From: JALORV01 sp035255845 | GTDB lineage: Bacteria; Pseudomonadota; Gammaproteobacteria; Burkholderiales; Burkholderiaceae_F | Reading direction: 5' to 3' | Length of the DNA: 17,008 nucleotides | Assembly (NCBI GenBank): GCA_035255845.1 | Contig: DATEZE010000090.1 | Coordinates: 1 to 17,008 of the forward strand | Shown: one piece after another, positions 1 to 7,666 of the stretch | How the letters are laid out: the number at the start of each line of letters is the position of its first letter | Position numbering within the stretch: position 1 is the stretch's first letter | Made by a program: the position numbers and the translations under genes | Notes under the pieces: generated by a model | Database searches by the model: none | Told to the model about the DNA's origin: nothing | Seen by the model: the letters and a program-made list of their open reading frames with translations, nothing else

Positions 1-814
1 CCGTGTCGATGCGTGGAATCGAACGGATCAACCCCTGCGTGTACGGATGGCGCGGGCGGTCGAAGAGTTGCTGTACCGACGCCTCCTCGATCACTTTGCC
101 GGCGTACATCACGACGACGCGCTGCGCGGTCTCGGCCACGACGCCCATCGCATGCGTGATCAGCATGACCGCCATGCCGAGCCGGGACTTCAGCTCGCCG
201 AGCAGGTCGAGGATCTGCGCCTGGATCGTGACGTCGAGCGCGGTCGTCGGTTCGTCCGCGATCAGTAGCTTCGGATTGCACGAGAGCGCCATCGCGATCA
301 TCACCCGCTGTCGCATCCCGCCGGAAAACTGGTGCGGATAGTCGTGCACGCGCCGCTGCGGCGTGGAGATGTGCACGAGCTTAAGCATCTCCACCGCGCG
401 TTCGAGTGCCGCCCGGCGCGGCAGCTTCTCGTGCAGCCGGAGCACCTCGGCGATCTGTTCGCCGACGGTGTAAACCGGATTGAGCGAGGTCATTGGCTCC
501 TGGAACACGATCGCGATCTCCTTAGCCCGGATCTCGCGCATCGCGTCGGCGTCAAGCGGCACCAGGTCGCGCCCCTGCCAGAGGATCTGGCCGGCGACGA
601 TTTTTCCGGGTGGCATTGGCACCAGCTTCAGTACGCTCATCGCGGCGACCGTCTTGCCGCAGCCCGATTCGCCGACCACGCACACCGTCTCGCCGCGGTC
701 GACACTGATGTCCACGCCGTCGACCGCGTGCAGCCAGCCCTCGTCCGTGTGGAAGTGAGTTTTCAGCCCGCGGATGTCGAGCAGGCGCGGTTCGAAACCC
801 GGCGGCGCGGCCAT
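1..814 (-). CDS. ABC transporter ATP-binding protein, DppD/OppD type (3' end outside window)
   Basis: This is the cytoplasmic ATPase of a peptide/nickel-family importer; it would couple ATP hydrolysis to the two permeases encoded just upstream. About 271 codons lie in the window and the C-terminus is cut by the left edge; family members run to about 320-330 residues. The translation, read from the minus strand, shows Walker A GESGCGKT, the Q-loop region FQEPMTSLNP, the signature SGGMRQRV, Walker B LLIADEPTTALDVT and the switch histidine in LITHAMGVVAE. The visible end, HPYTQGLIRSIPRID, is the region just before the family's C-terminal extension. The residue after the switch His is Ala where most relatives have Asp. 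The ATG shares one base with the stop of the DppC-type permease (TGATG), so translation is probably coupled. A DppF-type partner ATPase would be expected beyond the left edge, which is inference. Confidence 0.93.
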   Translation of the reverse strand, partial: MAAPPGFEPRLLDIRGLKTHFHTDEGWLHAVDGVDISVDRGETVCVVGESGCGKTVAAMSVLKLVPMPPGKIVAGQILWQGRDLVPLDADAMREIRAKEIAIVFQEPMTSLNPVYTVGEQIAEVLRLHEKLPRRAALERAVEMLKLVHISTPQRRVHDYPHQFSGGMRQRVMIAMALSCNPKLLIADEPTTALDVTIQAQILDLLGELKSRLGMAVMLITHAMGVVAETAQRVVVMYAGKVIEEASVQQLFDRPRHPYTQGLIRSIPRIDT

Positions 815-1743
815 CAGAGGACCTTGCGCGGATCGAGCGCGTCGCGCAGGCCGTCGCCGACGAAGTTGATCGACAGTACGGTGAGGAAGATCGCGGCGCC
901 GGGAAACAGCGCCCAGTGCGCCGCGATGTCGAGGTGATCCTTGCTGTCAAAGAGGATCCGTCCCCAGGTTGGAATGTCCGGTGGAAAGCCGAGACCGAGG
1001 AACGAGAGCGTCGACTCGGCGATGATCGCCGCGGCGACGTCGATGGTGCCCGCGACGATCACCGGCCCGAGCGCATTCGGCAGGATGTGGCGGACGACCG
1101 TGCGCGTGTGCGAGGCGCCGAGCGCGCGCGCCGCCTCGACGAATTCCTTTTCGCGCAGCGAAAAGAACTGGGCGCGCACCAGCCGCGCCGTCGGCATCCA
1201 GCGGAAGCCACCGATCACCGCGACGATCAGCACGAACACGCCGCCCTCGGGACCGAGCACGCTCTTCAGGCTGTCGCGGAACAGATAGATGATCAGCAGC
1301 AGCAGCGGCAGCTGCGGCAGCGAGAGAAACAGGTCGGTGAGCCACATCAGCGCGGTGTCGATACTGCCGCGCGCGCTGCCGGCAATCGCGCCGACCAGCA
1401 CGCCGACGACGATCGCCATCGTCATCGCCGCCAGACCCACGGCGAGCGAGATGCGGCCCCCGTAGAGCATGCGCGCGAGCAGGTCCTGGCCGAGGTCGTC
1501 GGTTCCAAGCGGATGCTTCCACGACGGTCCCTGGAGCTGCGCGCTGAAATCGATCTCGTTGATTGGAAGAGTCCACACCAACGGACCGAAGACGACCAGC
1601 GCGACCAGCGTCGCCAGCACGAACAGGCTCGCGTACGCCATTCGATGGCGCCTGAAGCGTCGCCACGCCTCGCGCCAGGGCGAGGCCCCCGATGCGGGCC
1701 TCGGCGCGCTAGCGGTAGGAGATGCGAGGGTCGAGCCAGCCAT
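814..1743 (-). CDS. ABC transporter permease, DppC/OppC type
   Basis: This is the second inner-membrane permease of the Dpp/Opp-type importer, 309 residues, within the family's usual length. The N-terminus is a proline- and serine-rich cytoplasmic stretch followed by SPWREAWRRFRRHRMAY and a first membrane helix, which is the typical DppC opening. The motif GTDDLGQDLLARMLYGGRIS after the periplasmic loop is characteristic. The cytoplasmic EAA loop that contacts the ATPase is EFVEAARALGASHTRTVVRH, and the protein ends in DGLRDALDPRKVL, also typical. The ATG chosen overlaps the end of the upstream DppB-type gene by 35 bases. No strong ribosome-binding site precedes it, so a somewhat later start is possible although the conserved region begins near residue 22. 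It is certainly a family member; the substrate is unknown. Confidence 0.94.
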   Translation of the reverse strand: MAGSTLASPTASAPRPASGASPWREAWRRFRRHRMAYASLFVLATLVALVVFGPLVWTLPINEIDFSAQLQGPSWKHPLGTDDLGQDLLARMLYGGRISLAVGLAAMTMAIVVGVLVGAIAGSARGSIDTALMWLTDLFLSLPQLPLLLLIIYLFRDSLKSVLGPEGGVFVLIVAVIGGFRWMPTARLVRAQFFSLREKEFVEAARALGASHTRTVVRHILPNALGPVIVAGTIDVAAAIIAESTLSFLGLGFPPDIPTWGRILFDSKDHLDIAAHWALFPGAAIFLTVLSINFVGDGLRDALDPRKVL

Positions 1744-2668
1744 ACACCAGGTCGGCGATCAGGTTGAAGATGATCACAAGGCAGGAGAACACGAAGGTCA
1801 CCGCCATGATCACCGGCGTGTCGTTGCGCAGGATCGCATCGATCAGCAGCGAGCCGATGCCCGGAATGCGGAAGATCTGCTCGGTGATGATGGCTCCGCC
1901 GAAAATGGCCGGCATCTGCAGCGCCACCAGCGTCACGACCGGGATCAGAGCGTTGCGCACGACGTGCTTCATGATCACCTTGCGCTCTGCCAGTCCCTTG
2001 GCACGTGCGGTCGTCACGTAGTCGAGCCGGATCACGTCAAGCATCGCCGAGCGTACGTAGCGCATCCAACTGGCGCCCTGGAAGAGCCCCAGCACGACGA
2101 TCGGCATGATCGACTGGCGGAACATCTCGACCCACCATGCCCAGCCGGTGGTGCTGAGGTCGGCGCGGAACACGAACGGCAGCCAGTCGAGCTTGATCGA
2201 GAAGATCAGGATCAGCAGGATGCCGGTGAAGAACGTGGGCAGCGAGAAGCCGACGAAGGCCAGCGCGCTGGCGATGCGGTCGAACCACGAGTAGGGCCGC
2301 ATCGCCGACAGGATGCCGACCGGCAGTGCGATGGCCAGCGCCAGCAGTTGCGACGCACCGATCACCGCGAGCGTGATTGGGACCCGCTGCATGATCAGCG
2401 TGTCGACGTCGACGCGGCTGATGAACGAAAAGCCCCAGTCACCTTGAAGCATCGCCGCAAACCAGTGGAAGTAGCGCTGCCAGACCGGGTCGTCGAGGCC
2501 GAACTTGGCGCGCAAGTTGGCGACTACCTCGGGGGGCACGTTCGGGTTCTGCACCATCTCCGCAAACGGGTCACCCGGCGCCAGCGCCAGCACGGTGAAC
2601 AGAACCACGCTGATGCCCAGCAGGCTGGGCACCGCGATCAGCAGGCGGCGCAGCAGGTATGGGCCCAT
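1709..2668 (-). CDS. ABC transporter permease, DppB/OppB type
   Basis: This is the first inner-membrane permease of the importer, 319 residues from the chosen start. It opens with MGPYLLRRLLIAVPSLLGIS, the standard DppB N-terminus with the first membrane helix, followed by LAPGDPF and a periplasmic stretch with the family's FGLDDPVWQRYF motif. The EAA loop is YVTTARAKGLAERKVIMKHV, and the end DLVYGWLDPRISYR is typical. The reading frame stays open upstream to 2842, but that extension would overlap the preceding binding-protein gene and has no family character. ATG 2668 has GGAAGG (2673-2678) four bases upstream and starts exactly at the conserved region. The gene is separated from the binding protein by 85 bases holding a Burkholderiales-type repeat, the only sizeable gap inside this operon. 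Confidence 0.95.
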   Translation of the reverse strand: MGPYLLRRLLIAVPSLLGISVVLFTVLALAPGDPFAEMVQNPNVPPEVVANLRAKFGLDDPVWQRYFHWFAAMLQGDWGFSFISRVDVDTLIMQRVPITLAVIGASQLLALAIALPVGILSAMRPYSWFDRIASALAFVGFSLPTFFTGILLILIFSIKLDWLPFVFRADLSTTGWAWWVEMFRQSIMPIVVLGLFQGASWMRYVRSAMLDVIRLDYVTTARAKGLAERKVIMKHVVRNALIPVVTLVALQMPAIFGGAIITEQIFRIPGIGSLLIDAILRNDTPVIMAVTFVFSCLVIIFNLIADLVYGWLDPRISYR

Positions 2669-2683
2669 CAGGCCTTCCGCCGG

Positions 2684-2743
2684 GCCGCCCCAAGGGAGGT
2701 CTGCGTCCCCTCGGGGGGCAGCGAATGCAATGAGCGTGGGGGC
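2684..2743 (-). repeat. REP-like dispersed intergenic repeat of Burkholderiales type
   Basis: Read on the minus strand, this stretch begins GCCCCCACGCTC, continues CGCTGCCCCCCGAGGGG and ends CTTGGGGCGGCC. From memory, elements with this order of blocks occur many times in Burkholderiales genomes, usually between genes. The core CCCCTCGGGG (2707-2716) can fold on itself, and the flanking CCGCCCC and GGGGGGC blocks can pair as a longer imperfect hairpin. Here it lies inside the ABC operon between binding protein 2 and the DppB-type permease. It could lower readthrough or stabilise the upstream mRNA, which would give more binding protein than permease. That role is inference. Confidence 0.7.
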
Positions 2744-2753
2744 ATCGAAAGAA

Positions 2754-4532
2754 TCAGCTCTCGCGGTGCCAGTCGTGCAGCCCGGCGAGCGGGATGTCCC
2801 AGGCCGACAGCGGCGCCACCAGGTTGCGGATGACTCCGTCAACCAACGGTCGGTAAACCACTGGAATCATCGCCCGGTCGTTGCAGACGAGGTCATTCAT
2901 CCGAATCAGCAGCGCGGCGCGCTTCACCGGATCGAGTTCGATCTGCTGCGCCTTGAACAAGCCATCGTATTCGGCGTTTATCCAGCGTCCGGTGTTCAGT
3001 CCCAGCCACTTGTGAGCCTTCGTCGAGGCCTCCCATGAGACCCACAGCTGCATGAAGCGATCCGGATCCGGCGTCCGCGTGAACGTATGCATCTGTAGGT
3101 CCGCCCAGAACTTCCCCGCCGTGTCTGGATTCCCGATGTCGGACGAAAAATACACGGCCGGTACCACGGTCTTCAGTTCGATCTCGATACCGGCCTTGCC
3201 ACAGGCCTGCTTGAAGATGGTCTGCACCTTCTGGCGCACCGAGTTGGTCGAGCTCTGGAACAGCAGACTGAACTTCCGTCCGTTCTTCTCGCGAATGCCA
3301 TTGGCGCCGCGTTTCCATCCGGCGCCATCGAGAAGCGCGTTGGCTTTCTCGAGGTTGGTTTCGCTCTTCGTGTTCGGGCTGTTGAACTGCTTCGGATTGT
3401 TCAGTACGTTCGACGTGGCTACTCCGGTGCGGCCGTAAACAAACTCCTGAGCGGACTTGCGGTCCAGCAGCAGCGCCAGCGCCTCGCGCACTGCGGGGTC
3501 CGACAGGATCGGGTGGCGCGATTTGAGGCTGGCGCGCTCGCCGTCCACTTCAGTCCATGGATCGGTCATGTTCAGCCAGATCATCTCGGTATCGCCGCCC
3601 GGGCTAAACGAGACGCGGCCTTTGCCGCTGGCCTCCATGCGCTTCAGCACTTCGTCTTCGATCTGCAGATTCCACGCGTAATCGAATTCGCCGGTCTGCA
3701 GCACCGCGCGCGCTGCCGAAACCGCGTCACCGCCGCCTTTGATCTCGATTGCATCGAAATGCGGCCGGACGGGATCGTGGTAGTTCGGGTTCAGCTCGCC
3801 TTTGACGAGATCGCCCGGCTTGAAATCGACAAATCGATACGGGCCGGTGCCGACCGGCTTCAGGTTCTGCGGCGCCTCGCGCGATTTCGCGCCGAGGTAG
3901 GGTGCGAACAGATGCTGTGGGATCAGCTGCTGGTTGGAAGTGCGAGTCCAGACCGGCGACGGCTTCTCGAAGACGATGCGCACCGCGTGCAGGTCAATCT
4001 TCTCGATCGCCTTGACGTTTTCGTAGACGCCGCCGGTGAACGCCGCCGTGGCCGGGTCGGTCGCATAGCGCCAGTTGAAAATGACGTCGTCCGCGGTGAA
4101 CGGCTTGCCGTCATGCCAGGTTACGCCCCGCTTCAGCTTCCATGTGGTCGAGCGGCCGTCCGCGGCGATGCCGCCGTTGTCGCTGCTCGGGATCTCGGCC
4201 GCAAGGATCGGCATCAGCCGACCGTCCGTATCGAACCGAGCTAACGACTCGTAGAACGGCCGCGAACCCGACTGATCTTTGGTGCTGTTGGCGAAGTGCG
4301 GGTTCAGCAGTGTCGGACCCTGCCAGAACAGCAGTCGCAGCGTGCCGCCGCCGCCGCGCCGCGTCGGCTTGTAGCTGGAGGTCGGCTGCGCGATGCCGGC
4401 ATCCGCCAGCAGCAGGCTGGCCATCGGGGCAGCAATACCCAACGCCGCCATGCGCGCGAGGAAATCGCGTCGGGCCAGCGAACCGGCCCGTACACACGCG
4501 ATCCAGCGTCGAAGCTCGTCTTCGTCGGTCAT
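2754..4532 (-). CDS. ABC transporter substrate-binding protein 2 (family 5), Tat-exported
   Basis: This is a periplasmic solute-binding protein of family 5 (SBP_bac_5, the Dpp/Opp/NikA group), 592 residues. The signal peptide has an unusually long front part: about 20 residues precede the twin-arginine motif ARRDFLARM (Arg21-Arg22), followed by a hydrophobic stretch and a likely cleavage site near GIA-QP (after residue 48). Family hallmarks follow: DGRSTTWKLKRGVTWHDGKP, PVGTGPYRFVDFKPGD and a C-terminal region with LDPVKRAALLIRMND. There is no lipobox cysteine, so a soluble periplasmic protein is expected. It lies 32 bases downstream of a closely similar paralogue and before the permeases. 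GGGAGGG lies about 12 bases before the ATG, which is rather far. The ligand cannot be predicted; peptides, nickel chelates, opines or sugars are all possible in this family. Confidence 0.93.
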   Translation of the reverse strand: MTDEDELRRWIACVRAGSLARRDFLARMAALGIAAPMASLLLADAGIAQPTSSYKPTRRGGGGTLRLLFWQGPTLLNPHFANSTKDQSGSRPFYESLARFDTDGRLMPILAAEIPSSDNGGIAADGRSTTWKLKRGVTWHDGKPFTADDVIFNWRYATDPATAAFTGGVYENVKAIEKIDLHAVRIVFEKPSPVWTRTSNQQLIPQHLFAPYLGAKSREAPQNLKPVGTGPYRFVDFKPGDLVKGELNPNYHDPVRPHFDAIEIKGGGDAVSAARAVLQTGEFDYAWNLQIEDEVLKRMEASGKGRVSFSPGGDTEMIWLNMTDPWTEVDGERASLKSRHPILSDPAVREALALLLDRKSAQEFVYGRTGVATSNVLNNPKQFNSPNTKSETNLEKANALLDGAGWKRGANGIREKNGRKFSLLFQSSTNSVRQKVQTIFKQACGKAGIEIELKTVVPAVYFSSDIGNPDTAGKFWADLQMHTFTRTPDPDRFMQLWVSWEASTKAHKWLGLNTGRWINAEYDGLFKAQQIELDPVKRAALLIRMNDLVCNDRAMIPVVYRPLVDGVIRNLVAPLSAWDIPLAGLHDWHRES

Positions 4533-4564
4533 GCGGCGACCAGCCCTCCCGGCGCGCGCTCAAG

Positions 4565-6364
4565 TCAGCCGGCGCCGGTCTCTCGATACCAGTTCTGCAG
4601 CTGCGAGAAGTCGAGGTCCCAACCGGTCAGCGGCGTTACGAGCTTGAGGTTTGATCCTCGCACCCGGGGCCGGCTGATCAGCGGAATGATGACGTTGTCC
4701 TTCACCGGAAGATCGTTGAGGCGTATGAACAGCGCGGCGCGCTTGACCGGATCGAGTTCGCCCTCAGCGGCCTGATACGTCTTGTCGTAATCGTCGCTGA
4801 CCCAGCGGGTGATGTTGCGACCTTGCCACTTGTTCGCCTTCGACGAGACCTCGCGCGATAGGTACTGGTCCATGAAGCGCTCGGGATCCGGCTGCGTCAT
4901 CGTGGTCGTGTACATCTGTATGTCGCACCAGAACTTGCCGTAGGTGTCCGGGTTGGCGACGTCGGACGAGAAGAACACGCTGGCGGTGACCGACTTCAAT
5001 TCGAGGTCGATGCCGGCCTTCTGGCAGGCCTGCTTGACGACCGCCTGCTCCTTCTGGCGCAGCGAATTGACTGAAGTCTGGTAGACCAACTTCAGCTTCT
5101 TGCCGTCCTTCTCGCGGACACCATCGGCACCCTTCTTCCATCCGGCAGCGTCGAGCACCTGGTTGGCCTTGTCGACGTTGAATTCGTACTTCGTGTTCGG
5201 TGAGCGGAAGCGCGCCGGGTTATTGAGGAAGTTGCTGGTCGCGACGCCGGTGCGTCCGTAGATGAACTCCTGGATGCCCTTGCGGTCCGCCAGCAGCGAC
5301 ATCGCCTCGCGAACCGCTGGGTCGCTGAACGCGAAGTGCTTGGACTTGACGTTCGCGCGCTCGCCGTCGACTTCGTTCCACGGGTCCTTGGTGTTGAGCT
5401 GGATGAACTCGATGTCGCCGCTCTGCACGATCAGCGCACGCCCCTTGCCGCCGGCTTCGAGGCGTTTGAGCACCTCGTCTTCGACCTGCAGGTTCCAGGC
5501 GTAGTCGAACTCGCCGGTCTGCAGCACGGCGCGCGCGGCCGAGGTCGCATCGCCGCCACCCTTCATCTCGATCGAGTCGAAAAATGGGCGGTTCGGCATG
5601 TGGTAGTTGGTGTTGATCTCGCCGCGCACCATGTCGCCCGGCTTGAAGTCGACGAACTTGTACGGCCCAGTGCCGACCGGCTTCAGGTTGGCCGGCGCAT
5701 CGCGCGACTTCGCGCCGATGTACGGTGCGAACACATGCTTCGGGATGATCATGCCCTCCGCTGCGACAAAGAGCGTCGCCCAAAACGGCGTCGGCTTCTG
5801 GAACGTGACCCGGATCGTTAGCGGATCGACCTTCGTCACCGTCGCGTCCTTGTACACGCCGGTGGTCACCGCAGCGGTGGCCGGATCCTTCGCATATTCC
5901 CACGTAAAGACACAGTCGTCCGCAGTGAACGGCTGACCGTCGTGCCAGGTGACATCCTTCTTGAGCTTCCAGGTCACGCTGCGCCCGTCGGCCGACAGGC
6001 CACCGTTCTCGCGCGTCGGGATCTCGGCCGCCAGAATCGGGATCAGGTTGCCGTCACCGTCCCAGACGGCCAGCGACTCGTAGAATATGCGCGAGCCTTC
6101 CTGGTCCTTCGTGCCATTGGCAAAGTGCGGTTGCAGCAGCGTCGCGCCCTGCCACCACAGCACCTTGAGGGCTCCGCCGCCACCGCGCTTGGTCGGTTTG
6201 TACGTCGTTGCAGGCTGTGCGCTCGCGACGCCCGCGTGCATCAACAGCATCGAGGCCATCGGTGCCGAAAGCCCCAGCGCGACCAGCTGCTGGATGAAGC
6301 TGCGCCGCGGCAGCGTCCCGGATCGGACTTCCTCGATCAGTTCGCGCAGTTCGTTCTCGTGCAT
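4565..6364 (-). CDS. ABC transporter substrate-binding protein 1 (family 5), Tat-exported
   Basis: This is the first gene of the leftward importer operon, a family-5 periplasmic solute-binding protein of 599 residues. The twin-arginine motif is PRRSFIQQL (Arg20-Arg21), with a hydrophobic stretch and a probable cleavage site after ASA (residue 49). After the signal come KPTKRGGGGALKVLWWQGAT, VTWHDGQPFTADD, PVGTGPYKFVDFKPGD and AARAVLQTGEFDYAWNLQ. Most of these are shared nearly word for word with binding protein 2, so the pair is a tandem duplication that has since diverged to roughly 55-65% identity by eye. The ATG at 6364 has GGAGGAG at 6368-6374. A GTG four codons upstream is in frame, but its nearest Shine-Dalgarno-like sequence is only one base away, so the ATG is preferred. 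Two receptors for one permease pair suggests a widened ligand range, which is inference. Confidence 0.94.
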   Translation of the reverse strand: MHENELRELIEEVRSGTLPRRSFIQQLVALGLSAPMASMLLMHAGVASAQPATTYKPTKRGGGGALKVLWWQGATLLQPHFANGTKDQEGSRIFYESLAVWDGDGNLIPILAAEIPTRENGGLSADGRSVTWKLKKDVTWHDGQPFTADDCVFTWEYAKDPATAAVTTGVYKDATVTKVDPLTIRVTFQKPTPFWATLFVAAEGMIIPKHVFAPYIGAKSRDAPANLKPVGTGPYKFVDFKPGDMVRGEINTNYHMPNRPFFDSIEMKGGGDATSAARAVLQTGEFDYAWNLQVEDEVLKRLEAGGKGRALIVQSGDIEFIQLNTKDPWNEVDGERANVKSKHFAFSDPAVREAMSLLADRKGIQEFIYGRTGVATSNFLNNPARFRSPNTKYEFNVDKANQVLDAAGWKKGADGVREKDGKKLKLVYQTSVNSLRQKEQAVVKQACQKAGIDLELKSVTASVFFSSDVANPDTYGKFWCDIQMYTTTMTQPDPERFMDQYLSREVSSKANKWQGRNITRWVSDDYDKTYQAAEGELDPVKRAALFIRLNDLPVKDNVIIPLISRPRVRGSNLKLVTPLTGWDLDFSQLQNWYRETGAG

Positions 6365-6743
6365 GGTCTCCTCCACTCCTGTCGTTGCGGTCGCCGGGCT
6401 AAGCCCGGTCGCCTGCCGGATTTCAGCATGCTGTCACAATCCTAGCCGTTCGCCGACGCGGGGTGGTGGAAATCTGGATGTCATCAGGCCCCGGGCAACC
6501 ACGCCTCGCGTCAGCCAAGTCTTAATGCTATTAGCTGGCGTCCAGCTACGGCGAAGGCCGCCCGATCAGTGTGCAACGCATCGATCGAGTGCTTGGCCGT
6601 GGCCTCCGCGCAGGTTGACCCGCCGCCGGTCGGCGTGATCGGCACCGCCGGTTCCAGTGCAACCTGGAGCGCCCGAGGCTTCGACGCGAGCTCGGCCCGC
6701 GGGCGCGCTAGCGACGCCCGCGGCCATCGGCTAAGGTGGCGGG
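6365..6743. promoter_or_regulatory. Divergent intergenic region with inverted repeats
   Basis: These 379 bases separate the leftward ABC operon from the rightward cox-like operon and must hold both promoters. I see no gene in it. Structures visible are CCGGGCT-A-AGCCCGG at 6394-6408, 30-44 bases upstream of the binding-protein ATG; the palindrome CAGCATGCTG at 6424-6433; and an AT-richer island TAATGCTATTA (6523-6533) overlapping TAGCTGG-CGT-CCAGCTA (6532-6548). A TTGACC at 6615-6620 has no acceptable -10 partner at 16-18 bases. The AT-rich island is the best guess for promoter or operator DNA, but no element can be assigned with confidence. Confidence 0.4.
6532..6548. promoter_or_regulatory. 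Perfect 7-bp inverted repeat, candidate operator
   Basis: TAGCTGG and CCAGCTA flank a three-base centre CGT. The preceding TAAT-GCT-ATTA shares two bases with it, so two dyads overlap within 26 bases of an otherwise GC-rich spacer. This is the size and layout of a dimeric repressor or activator site, or of a small RNA hairpin. No regulator gene is in the window, so the link to either operon is inference. Confidence 0.3.
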
Positions 6744-7658
6744 ATGGGTATTCCGGAATCGATCGATGCGACCGTTGAACTGCTCGGCTCGCGCGACTAC
6801 ATCGCCGATCGGCAACTCGCTACCGCAGTTTTTCTCGCGCTGAAGCTGCAGCGCCCGCTGTTCGTCGAGGGCGAACCCGGAACTGGCAAAACCGAGATCG
6901 CCAAGGTTCTCGCGGCTGCACTCGACGCCGAACTGATCCGGTTGCAGTGCTACGAGGGGCTGGATATCAACGCCGCGGCGTACGAGTGGAACGTCGCGCG
7001 GCAACTGATCGAAATCCGCATGGGCGAGGCCGCCGGCATTTCGCGCGAGACCCTGTCGAGCGAGTTGTACGACGAGCGCTTCCTCATCGAGCGCGCGTTG
7101 CTGCGGGCCCTTTTACCGCATGCGCGGCCGCCGGTGCTGCTGATCGACGAACTGGATCGCACCGACGAGCCGTTCGAGGCGTACCTGCTCGAAGTGCTCT
7201 CCGATTTCCAGATCACGATTCCGGAGTGGCGCACGGTCCGCGCGCTGACGCCGCCGGTCGTCGTCATCACGTCCAACCGTACCCGCGAGATCCATGATGC
7301 GGTCAAGCGGCGCTGCCTGTACCACTGGGTCGGCTATCCGTCGGCTGCGCGCGAGCTCGAAATCATCCGGCGCAAGGTTCCCGAGGCCAGCGCAGCCCTG
7401 TCGCAGCAGGCCGTCGCCTTCGTTCAGTCGCTGCGCGGCATAGAGCTGTACAAGCTGCCCGGCGTGGCGGAAACCATTGAGTGGACGCGGGCGCTGCTCG
7501 CGCTCGATTCGGTGGTGCTCGAGCCTGAGACGGTCAACAACACGCTCGGTGTGCTGCTGAAATACCAGGATGACATTGCGCGCATGCAGGGTACCGAAGC
7601 CGCCCGGCTGGTCGAGCAAATCCGCGGCGAGGCCCGAGCCGTCGCACCGGGCGGCTGA
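6744..7658 (+). CDS. coxD: MoxR-family AAA+ ATPase, CoxD-like
   Basis: This is a cytoplasmic MoxR-type AAA+ ATPase of 304 residues. Such proteins act as chaperones with a VWA-domain partner to insert metal or assemble cofactor in target enzymes; CoxD of the CO dehydrogenase system belongs here. Visible motifs are Walker A GEPGTGKTE (residues 43-51), Walker B VLLIDELD (131-138), a sensor 1 Asn in VVITSNRTRE (Asn178) and the arginine finger pair in VKRRCLYHW (Arg189-Arg190). The insert CYEGLDINAAAYEWN near residues 69-83 is typical of the CoxD branch. AAGG about seven bases before the ATG serves as ribosome-binding site. It is the first gene of a six-gene operon that also contains CoxE- and CoxG-type genes, which supports the CoxD assignment. 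No hydroxylase target is encoded nearby, so the client is unknown. Confidence 0.93.
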   Translation: MGIPESIDATVELLGSRDYIADRQLATAVFLALKLQRPLFVEGEPGTGKTEIAKVLAAALDAELIRLQCYEGLDINAAAYEWNVARQLIEIRMGEAAGISRETLSSELYDERFLIERALLRALLPHARPPVLLIDELDRTDEPFEAYLLEVLSDFQITIPEWRTVRALTPPVVVITSNRTREIHDAVKRRCLYHWVGYPSAARELEIIRRKVPEASAALSQQAVAFVQSLRGIELYKLPGVAETIEWTRALLALDSVVLEPETVNNTLGVLLKYQDDIARMQGTEAARLVEQIRGEARAVAPGG

Positions 7659-7666
7659 GCCGCCGC

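Noticed and set aside
1469..2833. Long plus-strand open frame of 454 codons opposite the two permease genes
   Set aside because: Its product is rich in Arg, His, Asp and Gln with no domain pattern, as expected for the antisense of GC-rich coding DNA. The minus strand encodes textbook DppB and DppC permeases here.
2669..2842. 58-codon N-terminal extension of the DppB-type permease
   Set aside because: It would run through the repeat and into the binding-protein gene, and the family's N-terminus begins exactly at ATG 2668 with a good ribosome-binding site.
6615..6643. Possible sigma70 promoter with TTGACC as -35 box
   Set aside because: The bases 16-18 positions downstream (around ATCGGC) do not resemble a -10 box.
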